From contig NZ_BDAZ01000012.1 of the NCBI RefSeq assembly GCF_001612725.1, positions 62,001-126,000 of the forward strand: 64,000 nt of DNA. Reading direction: 5' to 3'. The notes under the pieces were generated by a model. It saw only the letters and a program-made list of their open reading frames with translations, was not told the origin of the DNA and ran no database searches. Source of the stretch: Nocardia anaemiae NBRC 100462. Lineage in GTDB: Bacteria; Actinomycetota; Actinomycetes; Mycobacteriales; Mycobacteriaceae. The position numbers and the translations under genes are program-made. Of the stretch, positions 8,448-17,199 are shown in pieces; positions within the stretch are counted from its first letter, which is position 1; the number at the start of each line of letters is the position of its first letter.

Positions 8448-8798
8448 GTGAGTGAGGCAAGTCCACCGAAGGGTGAACCCGAACAGCAAACCGCTGGCGT
8501 CGGCGCGCGGCTGGCCCGCAATCTGGCGCTGTACACGCTCGCCAGGCTTGGGTTGGTCGTCGTCATCACCGCCGCGATCGTCGGCGTCGCCCGGCTCGTC
8601 TCGGTGGAGATCCCGCTGGTGGTCGCGGCCCTGTTCGCGTTGATAATCGCCATGCCGCTGTCGCTGACGCTGTTCAAGAAGTTGCGCGCCCGGGTCAACG
8701 AGGACATCGCGGTCGTCGATGCGAAGCGTCGCCAGGACAAGGCCCAATTGCGCGCCCGGCTGCGTGGTGACGACGACCCGACCGGGTCGGCATCGTGA
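8448..8798 (+). CDS. DUF4229 membrane protein
   Basis: A 116-residue protein with two hydrophobic helices (about 30-48 and 52-72) and a charged C-terminal tail ([10 protein letters not shown]). It matches the DUF4229 family of actinobacteria (cf. M. tuberculosis Rv0531), function unknown. The start is GTG 8448 and the stop overlaps the next gene by GTGA, so the two are translationally coupled. Confidence 0.8.
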   Translation: MSEASPPKGEPEQQTAGVGARLARNLALYTLARLGLVVVITAAIVGVARLVSVEIPLVVAALFALIIAMPLSLTLFKKLRARVNEDIAVVDAKRRQDKAQLRARLRGDDDPTGSAS

Positions 8799-9880
8799 AA
8801 TACTGCGATCGCAGTACGCCACGCGCCTGGGTCGACAATGCCGTGCGGCTCATCGAGGCCGATACGCAGCGCAGCGCCGACACCCATCTGATCCGGTATC
8901 CGCTGCCCGCATCCTGGGGTGTCCAGCTGTATCTGAAGGATGAGTCGACCCACATCACCGGCAGTCTCAAGCATCGGCTGGCGCGGTCGCTGTTCCTGTA
9001 CGCGATCTGCAACGGCTGGGTCACCGAGGGCACGACGGTGGTCGAGGCGTCATCCGGCTCGACCGCGGTCAGCGAAGCGTACTTCGCCAAACTGCTCGGC
9101 CTGGATTTTGTCGCGGTGATGCCAGCAAGCACCTCGCCGCAGAAGATCGAGCTGATCGAAGCCCACGGCGGCCGTTGCCATTTCGTGCAGCGCCCGCCGG
9201 ATATGTACACCGAGGCGGCGCGGCTGGCCGCTGAATGCGGTGGTCACTTCATGGATCAGTTCACCCATGCCGAGCGCGCCACCGACTGGCGCGGCAATAA
9301 CAACATCGCCGAATCCATTTTCGAGCAAATGGAATTGGAGGCGCATCCGGTGCCGGACTGGATCGTGGTCGGTGCGGGTACCGGCGGCACCAGCGCTACC
9401 ATCGGCCGCTACATCCGCTATCACCATTACCCGTCGAAGCTGGCCGTGGTCGACCCGGAGAACTCCGCGTTCTACGGCGGCTACGAAACGGCCGATGCCG
9501 GATATCAGACCGGGATGCCTTCGCGCATAGAGGGAATCGGCCGCCCGCGGGTCGAGCCGTCGTTCATCGGTCAGGTGGTGGATCGGATGATCGAGGTGCC
9601 CGATGCCGCATCGATCGCCACCGCCCGGCTCGCGAGCCGGGTAATCGGCCGCCGCGTGGGCGGTTCCACCGGAACCAATCTGTGGGGCGCGTTCGCACTC
9701 ATCGCCGAAATGATCTCCGCCGGTCGTTCCGGCAGTGTGGTCACGCTGCTCTGTGACGGCGGAGATCGTTACGCCGGAACATATTTCGATGACGCATGGG
9801 TCCGGGCGCAGGGCATGAATCTCACCGAACCCGCCGCGATCCTGGAGAAGTTCGCCGCGACCGGAATCTGGTCCGGCTAG
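8795..9880 (+). CDS. PLP-dependent cysteine synthase-family enzyme, Cds1-like L-cysteine desulfhydrase
   Basis: A 361-residue fold-type II PLP enzyme. Lys59 in G-S-L-K-H-R-L-A should form the Schiff base, S-S-G-S-T at 87-91 is the substrate loop, and G-A-G-T-G-G-T-S at 193-200 binds the cofactor phosphate. Overall it resembles mycobacterial Cds1 (Rv3684), which splits cysteine to H2S, pyruvate and ammonia, more than CysK or CysM. The difference from a cystathionine beta-synthase-like enzyme cannot be settled by eye. It is translated from GTG 8795 overlapping the DUF4229 stop. A hairpin terminator follows at 9894. Confidence 0.8.
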   Translation: MKYCDRSTPRAWVDNAVRLIEADTQRSADTHLIRYPLPASWGVQLYLKDESTHITGSLKHRLARSLFLYAICNGWVTEGTTVVEASSGSTAVSEAYFAKLLGLDFVAVMPASTSPQKIELIEAHGGRCHFVQRPPDMYTEAARLAAECGGHFMDQFTHAERATDWRGNNNIAESIFEQMELEAHPVPDWIVVGAGTGGTSATIGRYIRYHHYPSKLAVVDPENSAFYGGYETADAGYQTGMPSRIEGIGRPRVEPSFIGQVVDRMIEVPDAASIATARLASRVIGRRVGGSTGTNLWGAFALIAEMISAGRSGSVVTLLCDGGDRYAGTYFDDAWVRAQGMNLTEPAAILEKFAATGIWSG

Positions 9881-9893
9881 CGCCCGATACCGC

Positions 9894-9920
9894 AACCCCG
9901 GCCCGCAGCGCCGGGTTTCT
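9894..9920 (+). terminator. intrinsic terminator after the Cds1-like gene
   Basis: AACCCCGGC (9894-9902) pairs with GCCGGGTT (9910-9917) with one bulged C, followed by TCTCTT. It separates the Cds1-like gene from the HTH/Clp-N pair. Confidence 0.6.
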
Positions 9921-9934
9921 CTTGCGGCGAACCT

Positions 9935-9981
9935 CGTCAATTTTCGTTGACAACTCCGGTGTTCGTCAATCAAAATTGACG
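9935..9981. promoter_or_regulatory. doubled palindromic operator GTCAA-N6-TTGAC before the HTH gene
   Basis: Two perfect copies of GTCAA-N6-TTGAC lie at 9936-9951 and 9965-9980, 29 bp apart centre to centre (nearly three helical turns), ending 3 nt before the ATG at 9984. The second is longer (CGTCAAT/ATTGACG). The whole block is also bracketed by CGTCAATTTT (9935-9944) and AAAATTGACG (9972-9981). TTGACA at 9947 could serve as a -35 box. This is what an autoregulated operator for a dimeric HTH protein looks like. Confidence 0.7.
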
Positions 9982-9983
9982 AC

Positions 9984-10205
9984 ATGACTGAAGCAACCAC
10001 ACTGGCGGCCGCCGCAGGCAGTCCGGACCCCAAGGTCGGGCTGCGCGCGGTGCTCGCACTGCGTCGGCTGCTCGAACGGCTGGAAGCGATCCAGGTGACC
10101 AATGCCCGCGAACAGGGCTGGTCCTGGCAGGCGATCGCGGAGGCGCTCGAGGTCAGCAAGCAGGCGGTCCACCAGAAGTACAACCGGAGAGGCGGGAACC
10201 GCTGA
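9984..10205 (+). CDS. small helix-turn-helix protein paired with a Clp-N protein
   Basis: A 73-residue protein whose second half is a helix-turn-helix (about 45-66: W-S-W-Q-A-I-A-E-A-L-E-V-S-K-Q-A-V-H). The first half is a helix rich in Leu/Arg, probably for dimerisation. It closely resembles the DNA-binding N terminus of mycobacterial ClpC2 (Rv2667) as I recall it, where the HTH and the Clp-N domain are one chain. Here the HTH is separate and its TGA overlaps the ATG of the Clp-N gene (TGATG). The doubled palindrome just upstream is a likely self-binding site. Confidence 0.8.
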   Translation: MTEATTLAAAAGSPDPKVGLRAVLALRRLLERLEAIQVTNAREQGWSWQAIAEALEVSKQAVHQKYNRRGGNR

Positions 10206-10783
10206 TGTTCGAACGGTTCAGCAGGTCGGCACGCACGGCAATCGTCATCGCCCAGGAAGACGCGCGGGAATTGCGCGCACCCAAGATCGAGGTGGAGCAT
10301 GTGCTGCTCGGTCTGTTGGCACAGGGCGAGCCGGAATTGAAGACGCTGCTAGAGGAGGTCGGGCTCACCCACCGAGACGTGCTGGAAACCCTCGGCCGAC
10401 AGGCTCAGGGCCAGCCGTTGGGTGCGGAGGACGCCGAGGCGCTGCGCTCGATCGGCATCGATCTGGATGCGGTGCGCGAAAGCCTGGAGGCCACCTTCGG
10501 CGAGGACGCGCTGGAACGGGCGGTGCCCGAGGAGCGGTCCCGATTCGGCCGCGGCCGCGATCGGAGCTGGGGTCACATCCCGTTCACCAGGGAGGCCAAG
10601 AAAGTCTTGGAACTCGGACTGCGCGAAGCCCTGGCCCGTAAGGACAGGTCCATCGAATCCGGGCATCTGCTGCTCGGCATTCTGCGCGCGCCCAATGCGA
10701 CCACCACCAGCATTCTCGGCGGTCCGAAGGCGATCGACGCGCTCCGACCGAAGGTGCACGCGCTGCTCGATCGTGCGGCGTGA
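10205..10783 (+). CDS. stand-alone Clp N-terminal domain protein (ClpC2-like, no ATPase)
   Basis: A 192-residue protein made of the two Clp-N repeats (about 3-80: F-S-R-S-A-R-T-A-I... V-E-H-V-L-L-G-L-L; and 120-190: F-T-R-E-A-K-K-V-L-E... S-G-H-L-L-L-G-I-L). It has no Walker motifs, so it cannot unfold proteins. In mycobacteria the comparable ClpC2 mimics the ClpC1 N-terminal domain, binds ClpC1-targeting antibiotics and tunes its own expression. By analogy this protein could be an adaptor, decoy or sensor for ClpC substrates. It is coupled to the HTH gene by TGATG. Confidence 0.85.
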   Translation: MFERFSRSARTAIVIAQEDARELRAPKIEVEHVLLGLLAQGEPELKTLLEEVGLTHRDVLETLGRQAQGQPLGAEDAEALRSIGIDLDAVRESLEATFGEDALERAVPEERSRFGRGRDRSWGHIPFTREAKKVLELGLREALARKDRSIESGHLLLGILRAPNATTTSILGGPKAIDALRPKVHALLDRAA

Positions 10784-10860
10784 GAGGTCGGGCATGTGCG
10801 CGCCACCCGATTCCCGTTTTGTGGCAGCACATGCCCGCCCGTCGGGCCTAGCATTGGCGC

Positions 10861-11247
10861 ATGCAGCTTCTGATTCGGTTGATCATCAACGCGGTGGCCA
10901 TCTGGCTGGCCGCCGCCTGGGTCGACAAGATCGAAATTCTCAGTCCCGCGGACAAGGGCAATGGCGCGAAAGTCATTGTCATCCTGGCCGTCGCCGTGGT
11001 TTTCACCTTGGTGAACGCCCTGATCAAACCGATCGTCAAACTTCTATCGCTACCGCTGGTCATCGTGACCCTCGGCCTTTTCCTGCTGGTGATCAACGCG
11101 CTGATGCTGTGGCTCACCGCAAAGATCACCGAAACCACCGATTACGGCCTGCGCGTCGACGGCTTCTGGGCCGCGGTATGGGGCGGCATCATCGTTGCGG
11201 TGGTCAACTGGATCCTCGGCGTCCTGGTCCCGGACGGCGACGACTGA
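10861..11247 (+). CDS. phage holin superfamily IV-like four-helix membrane protein
   Basis: A 128-residue protein with four hydrophobic helices (about 2-18, 36-54, 62-84, 100-122). It matches the small actinobacterial/cyanobacterial membrane family labelled phage holin (PF04020), with the P-I-V-K and N-A-L turn motifs. It lies in ordinary chromosomal context with no phage genes, so a lytic role is unlikely; function is unknown. It is convergent with menA, and a strong hairpin lies between them. Confidence 0.8.
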   Translation: MQLLIRLIINAVAIWLAAAWVDKIEILSPADKGNGAKVIVILAVAVVFTLVNALIKPIVKLLSLPLVIVTLGLFLLVINALMLWLTAKITETTDYGLRVDGFWAAVWGGIIVAVVNWILGVLVPDGDD

Positions 11248-11255
11248 AAGCTGCG

Positions 11256-11284
11256 GCGCGGGCGACCGTCCTGGTCGCCCGCGC
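11256..11284. terminator. bidirectional hairpin terminator
   Basis: A perfect 12-bp stem (GCGCGGGCGACC at 11256-11267 with 11273-11284) and a 5-nt loop, centred between the convergent holin-like gene and menA, so it can serve both. Confidence 0.75.
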
Positions 11285-11306
11285 GCTCACAACCGGTGAT
11301 ACCCGA

Positions 11307-12179
11307 CTAACCCGCGATTCCCAGCGCCAACGCGCTGACCGCCGACCACACCAGCAGCGCCAAGCCCGAATCGCGCAGCGCCGGAATCAATTCCAACCCA
11401 CCCTTACCGGAGCGCACCGGTGCGTTGGCGCGCACAGCCAACGGTACGGCGACCAGTCCGACCAGCGCCCACGGCGTGCGGACGACCAACAGCAGCGTCG
11501 CGATGAACGGCACGGCGAGCAGCGCCAAGTGCAGCGTCCGGGTCCGCGGATCCCCCAGTTTGACCGCGAGCGTGACCTTTCCGGATTCGGTATCGGTCGG
11601 AATGTCACGCAGATTATTGGCGACCAGCACCGCACTGGAGAACGCCCCGACCCCGACCGCGAGCACCAGACCCGCCCATTCGACCCGCTCGGCCTGCACG
11701 AATTCGGTACCGAGCACACCGATCAGACCGAAGAAGACGAACACCGCCAACTCACCGAACCCGCTGTAGCCATACGGCTTGCGGCCGCCGGTGTAGTACC
11801 AGGCACCGGCCAGGCAGGCCGCGCCGACCAGCAGCAACCACCACGCCGTCGCGATGACCAGCACCAGCCCGAAGACCGCGCCGACGGCCAGGCTGATGAT
11901 CGCGGCATTCTTGACCGCGGCGGGGGAGGCGAGCCGCTGCCCGACCAGCCGCAGCGGACCGACCCGCACGTCATCGGTGCCGCGGATGCCGTCGGAGTAG
12001 TCGTTGGCGTAATTGACCCCGATGATCAGGGCCAGCGAAACAAGCAGCGCGAGAACCGCTTTCCACCACACCGCGCCATCGATGGAGGCGGCGGCGCCGG
12101 TTCCGGCGAGGACAGGGGCGATCGCGTTCGGCAGGGTACGGGGCCGGGCGCCCTCGATCCATTGCGCTGCAGTAGCCAT
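11307..12179 (-). CDS. menA: 1,4-dihydroxy-2-naphthoate polyprenyltransferase MenA
   Basis: A 290-residue UbiA-family membrane enzyme that attaches the polyprenyl tail to 1,4-dihydroxy-2-naphthoate, releasing CO2 and diphosphate, to make demethylmenaquinone. The two Asp-rich Mg-diphosphate sites are seen: N-Y-A-N-D-Y-S-D-G near residue 62 and N-N-L-R-D-I-P-T-D near 185. Eight or nine hydrophobic helices are spread along the chain. The N terminus [11 protein letters not shown] is typical. It probably starts a reverse-strand unit with an SRPBCC gene upstream of it. Other menaquinone genes follow within 27 kb. Confidence 0.93.
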   Translation of the reverse strand: MATAAQWIEGARPRTLPNAIAPVLAGTGAAASIDGAVWWKAVLALLVSLALIIGVNYANDYSDGIRGTDDVRVGPLRLVGQRLASPAAVKNAAIISLAVGAVFGLVLVIATAWWLLLVGAACLAGAWYYTGGRKPYGYSGFGELAVFVFFGLIGVLGTEFVQAERVEWAGLVLAVGVGAFSSAVLVANNLRDIPTDTESGKVTLAVKLGDPRTRTLHLALLAVPFIATLLLVVRTPWALVGLVAVPLAVRANAPVRSGKGGLELIPALRDSGLALLVWSAVSALALGIAG

Positions 12180-12224
12180 ATTCGCAGCCTAATGCGCGGC
12201 GGCGGTTCGGTCCGCTCGGGCGGT

Positions 12225-12683
12225 TCAGTTGGCTTCGGCGGCGGTCTTCAGTCGGTCGAGGCCCTTTTCGAAGTCCTTGCCGATCATATTGTCGATCGGG
12301 AGCACCTTCCCGATCACGCCCATCAGGCCCTTGTGCTGCCCGGTCATCCGCCATACGACCTCGGTGCCGCCCTCGACCGGGTTCAGCTGGAAGGTCGTTT
12401 TATTGGTGGCCTTGAACGGCTTCTCGAAGGCCAAGCGGATACCGATCTCCCGGTCGTCACTGGAGGTTATCTCCATGCTGCCGCGACCGGCCCTGCGGTT
12501 GCCGTCCCAGGCGTACTTGGCGCCGACTCCGGCGTCCGGCCCGGAGTACTCGCGCTGCAGTTGCGGATCGAGATCCTCCCACGGCGACCATTTGGTCCAC
12601 TCGTGGAAGTTATCGATCAGCCCATGAATGCGCGCGGGATCGGCCGTGATCACGGCGTGCCGAACGATTTCGAACTCAGCCAT
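12225..12683 (-). CDS. SRPBCC (START-like) family protein
   Basis: A 152-residue helix-grip protein: M-A-E-F-E-I-V-R-H-A-V-I-T-A-D-P at the start, the W-S-P-W-E signature near 34, and a closing helix (F-E-K-G-L-D-R-L-K). Such proteins bind hydrophobic ligands, and the ligand here is unknown. ATG 12683 is preferred to GTG 12689. It lies 45 nt upstream of menA on the same strand and diverges from the large SARP-type regulator, so it may share regulation with menA. Confidence 0.8.
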   Translation of the reverse strand: MAEFEIVRHAVITADPARIHGLIDNFHEWTKWSPWEDLDPQLQREYSGPDAGVGAKYAWDGNRRAGRGSMEITSSDDREIGIRLAFEKPFKATNKTTFQLNPVEGGTEVVWRMTGQHKGLMGVIGKVLPIDNMIGKDFEKGLDRLKTAAEAN

Positions 12684-12729
12684 GCGCACAGCGTAAGCGA
12701 CTTACCGGTCCGAACAGGGGCGAAAAACC

Positions 12730-15700
12730 ATGTCAGCCCAGCAGGCACTCCTCACATACGATAACGACGGAATGTTTCCCGATCAGAGCGGCCCGAACGG
12801 CCGAAGTCAAACCCTGACGACGCCCGCAGGCGAATCGGTCGTAGTGGGCCTGCTGGGCGAAATCGCGCTACGCCGAGACGGCACGCTCGCCGCGCTACCC
12901 GGGGCGCGATCGCGGCTGCTGCTCGCCGCGCTGGCCCTGCGTCCCGGCCGCAGCCGCAGTGCCCAGGCATTGATCGATGAGGTGTGGGGTGAGCAGCCGC
13001 CGCGCGCGCCGATGAACGCGCTGCACACCCAGGTGTCGCGACTGCGCGCGGCCCTACCCGATGCGGCGCTGGAGATCGGTCCGGCGGGCTACCGCCTCAT
13101 GCTGACCGCCGATCAGGTCGATTTGACGCTGGTGGACGATCTGGTGCGCGCGGCTCGCGCCAAACAGGCCGACGGCGACCATGCCGGATGTCTCGATGTG
13201 CTGACCCGGGCCAGATCGCTCTGGCGCGGCGAGCCCGGTGCCGACCTCCCCGCGGGCGACCTCGCCGACGAACTGCGCAGCGGGGCCGCGCAGCGCTGGT
13301 CCGCGTTGGAGACGATCGAGGTCGCCGCACGAGTCGCCAGCGGCGATCTCGACGGCGCGGTGGCGATCACCCGCCGAACCGCGGCCGCGCAACCGCTCGA
13401 CGAGGCCGCGCACGCCACCTTGATGCGGTTGCTCGCCGCGGCCGGTCGGCCGAACGAAGCCCTCGATGTCTTCGCATCGATCCGCGCGCGACTGATCGAA
13501 GAACTCGGCGCGGATCCGGGTCCGGCTCTGGTCGAGTTGAATACCGCGATCCTGCGCGGTGATGCGGTGGCCGGTTTCGCGCCGCGCGCCGGTCATGATG
13601 GGGCCGTACCGAATCGGTCGCCGTCAGTGAATTCGGTCACATCAGTTGGTCCGACCGTATCGGTCGCGTCAGGGGATTCGGCCGTACGGGATTCCGCAAT
13701 GCGGGATTCGACGGCGCTGGATTCGATTGGACGCGTTTCGGATTCGGCCGCTGCCGCATCGCCGAATGCTCTCTCCGCGATCGGCCTGCGCGCGGCCCCG
13801 AATGCGCTGCTCGGACGTGCCGCCGATCTGGACGCACTCGAGCAACTGCTGCACCGCTCCCGGGTGACCACCGTCCTCGGCCCCGGCGGCACCGGAAAGA
13901 CCAGGGTGGCCAACGAATTGGGCGCGCGGGTCGCGCGCGGCGAATCCGTGGTGCTGGTGGTGCTGGCCTCGGTACGGGCCGATACCGCCGCCGACGCCGA
14001 TCCGCGCGCCGATGTCGAGGCCGCGATCAGCACGACGCTCGGCCTCGGCGAGATCGTCCGGGACACGGCGTGGCGGCGCTCGACCGGCTACAGCGATGCC
14101 GGTCGCCGACTGCGCGATGCGCTCGCCGCCCGCCCGACGCTATTGATCCTGGACAACTGCGAGCATCTGATCGACGCGGTCGCCGAGGTCGTCGCCGATC
14201 TGGTCGGCAGCTGCGACCAGCTCAGCGTCCTCACCACCAGCAGAGCGCCGCTGGCGATCACCGCGGAAACGGTCTATCCGCTGGCGCCGTTGGCAATCGA
14301 TGCGGCCGGATCGCCCGCAACCGAGCTGTTCATGGCCAGAGCGCGTGCGGTGCGGCCCACAGTGCGCCTGGATCCCGAAGTGGTGGCCCGGCTGTGCACC
14401 ACACTCGACGGGCTGCCGCTGGCCATCGAACTCGCGGCCGCTCGCGTGCGAACCATGAGCGTCGAGGAAATCGAAACCCGGCTGGAACACCGATTCGCCT
14501 TGCTGCGCAGTGGAGATCGCTCCTCACCGGAACGTCATCGCACCTTGCACGCGGTGATCGCGTGGAGCTGGAATCTGCTCGAAGAGCCGCAACAGATCGC
14601 GTTGCGCAGGCTGTGTCGCTTTCCGGCCGGATTCACCCTGGATGCCGCCGAAGTGGTGGCGGGTGGCCCGGATGTCGACGACGTGCCGACGGCGGTGGAC
14701 GGACTGGTGAGCCAATCACTGCTCACCGTCCTGGACGACGACGAGGGCATGATCGGAACCCGCTACCGGATGCTGGAAACGGTGCGCGAATTCGGTGAGG
14801 AACAGCTCGCGCTGACCGGATCCGATGCGGCCGCGGGCATTTCGGGTGCCGTCGACGAGCGTCCGATGGTGATGGATCGCATGTCGCGGTGGGCCCGTGA
14901 CTATTCGATCGCCACGGTGCACCGTTATCTGTCGGACGAGCAGGTGGCCACCGTGCTTTCGGTCGGTGCGGAACTCGACAACCTGGTCACCGTGCTGCGA
15001 TATGCGTTGGAGCGCAGGGACGCCCGCACGGTGTACCGGGTCTTCCCGATTGTCGGCACGCTGTGGGTGATGCGCGGCGCGCATATGGAACTCGGCGGTT
15101 GGGCGCGCCGGATTCTGCCCCTGGCACCCGAACCCGGTCCGGTGCGCGGTACGGTCGCCGATCTACAGCTGCTCGCCCACCTGCAGATGGGCATGCACAT
15201 GGTTTTCCTCGGCGCGGACCTGCGGGAGGTGGCGACCTCACGGGCCAGGATCCGTCGATTGCTCAGCACCGCAATCGATCTCAATACCGGCGCCCGCTTT
15301 CTCGGCACTGTGGCCTGTGGGGATACATCGGGTTCGAGCGCGGCCAGGCAGTTTGCCGACGGCGCTCGGTCGCCGGACCCCGTGGTGCGCGGCGCGGCGA
15401 TGTTCATGCGCGCGAACATCCGGGAAAACGCGGGTGATGTCTACGGCTCCACCCGGGATGCGAAGGCGGCCCTGCAACTGATCGAGGGCAGCGATGTCTG
15501 GGGCACGGCGATGGTCGCTCAGCATCTCGGGCAGCTCGCGGGACAGACCGCGCATTATGTCGACGCGGTGGAGTACTACCGTCGGGCGGCGGAACTGTTG
15601 CGGGAGTTGCGTGCTCACGAAGAAGCCGTGGAAATGCGCAGCTATCTGGCGGTATCACTGATCGGCGCGGGTCGGTTGGACGAGGCGCGCCGGGAGTTGG

Positions 15701-16329
15701 GCTTCGCGCTCGGCGCCGCGGACGGCGATCCGGCGCACGGTACATCCATCGATGACCCACACATCCGACGTAACCATCGCCTGGCGCCGGTCGTCATCGG
15801 AATGGCGGAACTCGAACTCGCCGAGGGCGATATCGATGCCGGATTGGGCCATTATCGGCGGGCACTGGAGCTGTACGGCTGGCCCGATGACGAACCGATG
15901 GTGGGCCCGCGCAGTCTGGTGACCGCGAGCGAGGCATTGGACGCGCACGTGCTGCACGGGCGGGCCACGGAGGCCGGTGATATCGCGCGCACGCTACTGC
16001 CGCTCGCGACGGGCCGCCTCGGACAGTTCTATGACTTGCCGCAGATCGGTGCGGTCGGCAACGCGATCGGAACGTTTTGTCTCGCGGTCGGGCGCGATTC
16101 GGAGACCGGTCTCGAATTGCTCTCGCTGGCCGCCAAAGTGCTTGCGCGCCAGGATAGTCCGTCGGCTGAATTGCGGAGGCACGCGGCACTGCATCGACCA
16201 ACGGTGGGGGACGAGCGCTTCGACGAAGCACTGGCCAGGGCCGCCGGAATGCGTCGGCGGCAAGCGGCCGCCAGGATCCTCGAGCTTCTGCAGGAACTGT
16301 CCTGCGACGACGAAAATCGCGGTGGGTGA
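12730..16329 (+). CDS. AfsR/SARP-type transcriptional regulator (BTAD-NTPase-TPR)
   Basis: A 1199-residue regulator. An OmpR-like DNA-binding domain (about 38-115) is followed by a bacterial transcriptional activator domain (130-280), a Ser/Asp-rich linker with short repeats (about 290-345), a P-loop NTPase and a long TPR-like helical tail (from about 700). Walker A is G-P-G-G-T-G-K-T at 384-391 and Walker B is L-L-I-L-D-N-C-E near 470. This is the layout of AfsR and related signal-transducing activators, which bind direct heptad repeats and need ATP. ATG 12730 is used; ATG 12772 is possible. It converges on the DrrAB-type exporter, a plausible target. Confidence 0.88.
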   Translation: MSAQQALLTYDNDGMFPDQSGPNGRSQTLTTPAGESVVVGLLGEIALRRDGTLAALPGARSRLLLAALALRPGRSRSAQALIDEVWGEQPPRAPMNALHTQVSRLRAALPDAALEIGPAGYRLMLTADQVDLTLVDDLVRAARAKQADGDHAGCLDVLTRARSLWRGEPGADLPAGDLADELRSGAAQRWSALETIEVAARVASGDLDGAVAITRRTAAAQPLDEAAHATLMRLLAAAGRPNEALDVFASIRARLIEELGADPGPALVELNTAILRGDAVAGFAPRAGHDGAVPNRSPSVNSVTSVGPTVSVASGDSAVRDSAMRDSTALDSIGRVSDSAAAASPNALSAIGLRAAPNALLGRAADLDALEQLLHRSRVTTVLGPGGTGKTRVANELGARVARGESVVLVVLASVRADTAADADPRADVEAAISTTLGLGEIVRDTAWRRSTGYSDAGRRLRDALAARPTLLILDNCEHLIDAVAEVVADLVGSCDQLSVLTTSRAPLAITAETVYPLAPLAIDAAGSPATELFMARARAVRPTVRLDPEVVARLCTTLDGLPLAIELAAARVRTMSVEEIETRLEHRFALLRSGDRSSPERHRTLHAVIAWSWNLLEEPQQIALRRLCRFPAGFTLDAAEVVAGGPDVDDVPTAVDGLVSQSLLTVLDDDEGMIGTRYRMLETVREFGEEQLALTGSDAAAGISGAVDERPMVMDRMSRWARDYSIATVHRYLSDEQVATVLSVGAELDNLVTVLRYALERRDARTVYRVFPIVGTLWVMRGAHMELGGWARRILPLAPEPGPVRGTVADLQLLAHLQMGMHMVFLGADLREVATSRARIRRLLSTAIDLNTGARFLGTVACGDTSGSSAARQFADGARSPDPVVRGAAMFMRANIRENAGDVYGSTRDAKAALQLIEGSDVWGTAMVAQHLGQLAGQTAHYVDAVEYYRRAAELLRELRAHEEAVEMRSYLAVSLIGAGRLDEARRELGFALGAADGDPAHGTSIDDPHIRRNHRLAPVVIGMAELELAEGDIDAGLGHYRRALELYGWPDDEPMVGPRSLVTASEALDAHVLHGRATEAGDIARTLLPLATGRLGQFYDLPQIGAVGNAIGTFCLAVGRDSETGLELLSLAAKVLARQDSPSAELRRHAALHRPTVGDERFDEALARAAGMRRRQAAARILELLQELSCDDENRGG
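13672..13731 (+). repeat. four 15-bp tandem units in the SARP linker
   Basis: Four consecutive in-frame units (13672, 13687, 13702, 13717) share GGGATTC and code for x-D-S-x-x (D-S-A-V-R, D-S-A-M-R, D-S-T-A-L, D-S-I-G-R). They fall in the flexible region between the activator and NTPase domains, where length variation would be tolerated. Confidence 0.75.
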
Positions 16330-16342
16330 CTCACCCACCGCG
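16318..16342. terminator. bidirectional terminator overlapping the SARP stop codon
   Basis: CGCGGTGGGTGA (16318-16329) is mirrored perfectly by TCACCCACCGCG (16331-16342), a 12-bp dyad. The left arm contains the TGA stop of the regulator. Convergent drrB ends 18 nt further on. Confidence 0.7.
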
Positions 16343-16359
16343 ACTTCCGGGTCATCGGT

Positions 16360-17199
16360 TCACGCCCGGCGCATGTACGCCTTGATGCTCAGCGGCGCGA
16401 AGATCGCGATCACGATCACCGAGCCGATCAGCGACCAGGCCAGATCGCTGCCGTAGACATTGCCGTTCATCAACGCCCGGGCCGCATTAACCATGTAGTA
16501 CACGGGATTCACGTGATTGAGCCCCTGCATCCAGCCCGGCATGGTGCTCACCTGAGCGAACGCACCGGACATGAAGGTCAGCGGGAACATCACCATCATC
16601 GAAATGCCCTGCACGCCAGCGGCACTCTTACCGGTGACGCCGACCAGCGCCCAGATCCAGCTCACCGCGAATGAGCAGACCACGATGACCAGTCCGGCGA
16701 CCACGACACCGACCACACCGCCCTCGGGCCGGTAGCCGATGGCCAGGCCGACCACGATGGTCAGCGTCGTCGCCAGCGCGTAACGCACCATATCGGCGAT
16801 CAACGCACCCGCGAGTGCCGAAATGCGGGCGATGGGCAGGGATTTGAACCGGTCGAAGACGCCCTTGTCCATATCCTCACGCAACTGGGTGCCCGTCACG
16901 ACCGAGGTCAGGACGACCGTCTGCACCAGGATGCCCGGAATCAGGATCGGCAGATAGTCGTGCACGCTGCCGCCGATGGCGCCGCCGAAGATGTAGGCGA
17001 ACAGCGCGGTGAACAGGATCGGCTGGATCGTCACATCGAACAGTTGCTCGGGATTGTGCTTGATCTTCAGGATGCCGCGGTAGGCCATGGTGAACGAGGT
17101 CGCCACGGTCTGGCGCAGGCTGATCCGATTGCTGGCCTCCGGGAGGGATTGCGGTGCCGCATGCCGCGCGGCCTTTTCGGTGGCGGTGATGGTTGTCAT
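16360..17199 (-). CDS. ABC-2 type exporter permease, DrrB-like
   Basis: A 279-residue membrane protein with six hydrophobic helices and the ABC-2/DrrB pattern: a loop with G-T-Q-L-R-E-D-M-D-K-G-V-F-D-R, then F-K-S-L-P-I-A-R, and N-P-V-Y-Y-M-V-N-A-A-R-A-L near the end. It should form the channel of a drug or lipid exporter with the ATPase directly upstream. The start is ATG 17199, which overlaps the ATPase stop (ATGA); the longer frame to 17634 is a shadow of the ATPase gene. Substrate unknown. Confidence 0.88.
   Translation of the reverse strand: MTTITATEKAARHAAPQSLPEASNRISLRQTVATSFTMAYRGILKIKHNPEQLFDVTIQPILFTALFAYIFGGAIGGSVHDYLPILIPGILVQTVVLTSVVTGTQLREDMDKGVFDRFKSLPIARISALAGALIADMVRYALATTLTIVVGLAIGYRPEGGVVGVVVAGLVIVVCSFAVSWIWALVGVTGKSAAGVQGISMMVMFPLTFMSGAFAQVSTMPGWMQGLNHVNPVYYMVNAARALMNGNVYGSDLAWSLIGSVIVIAIFAPLSIKAYMRRA

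Noticed and set aside
10861..11247. Phage remnant because of the holin label
   Set aside because: The family is widespread in chromosomes; no other phage gene, integrase or attachment site nearby.
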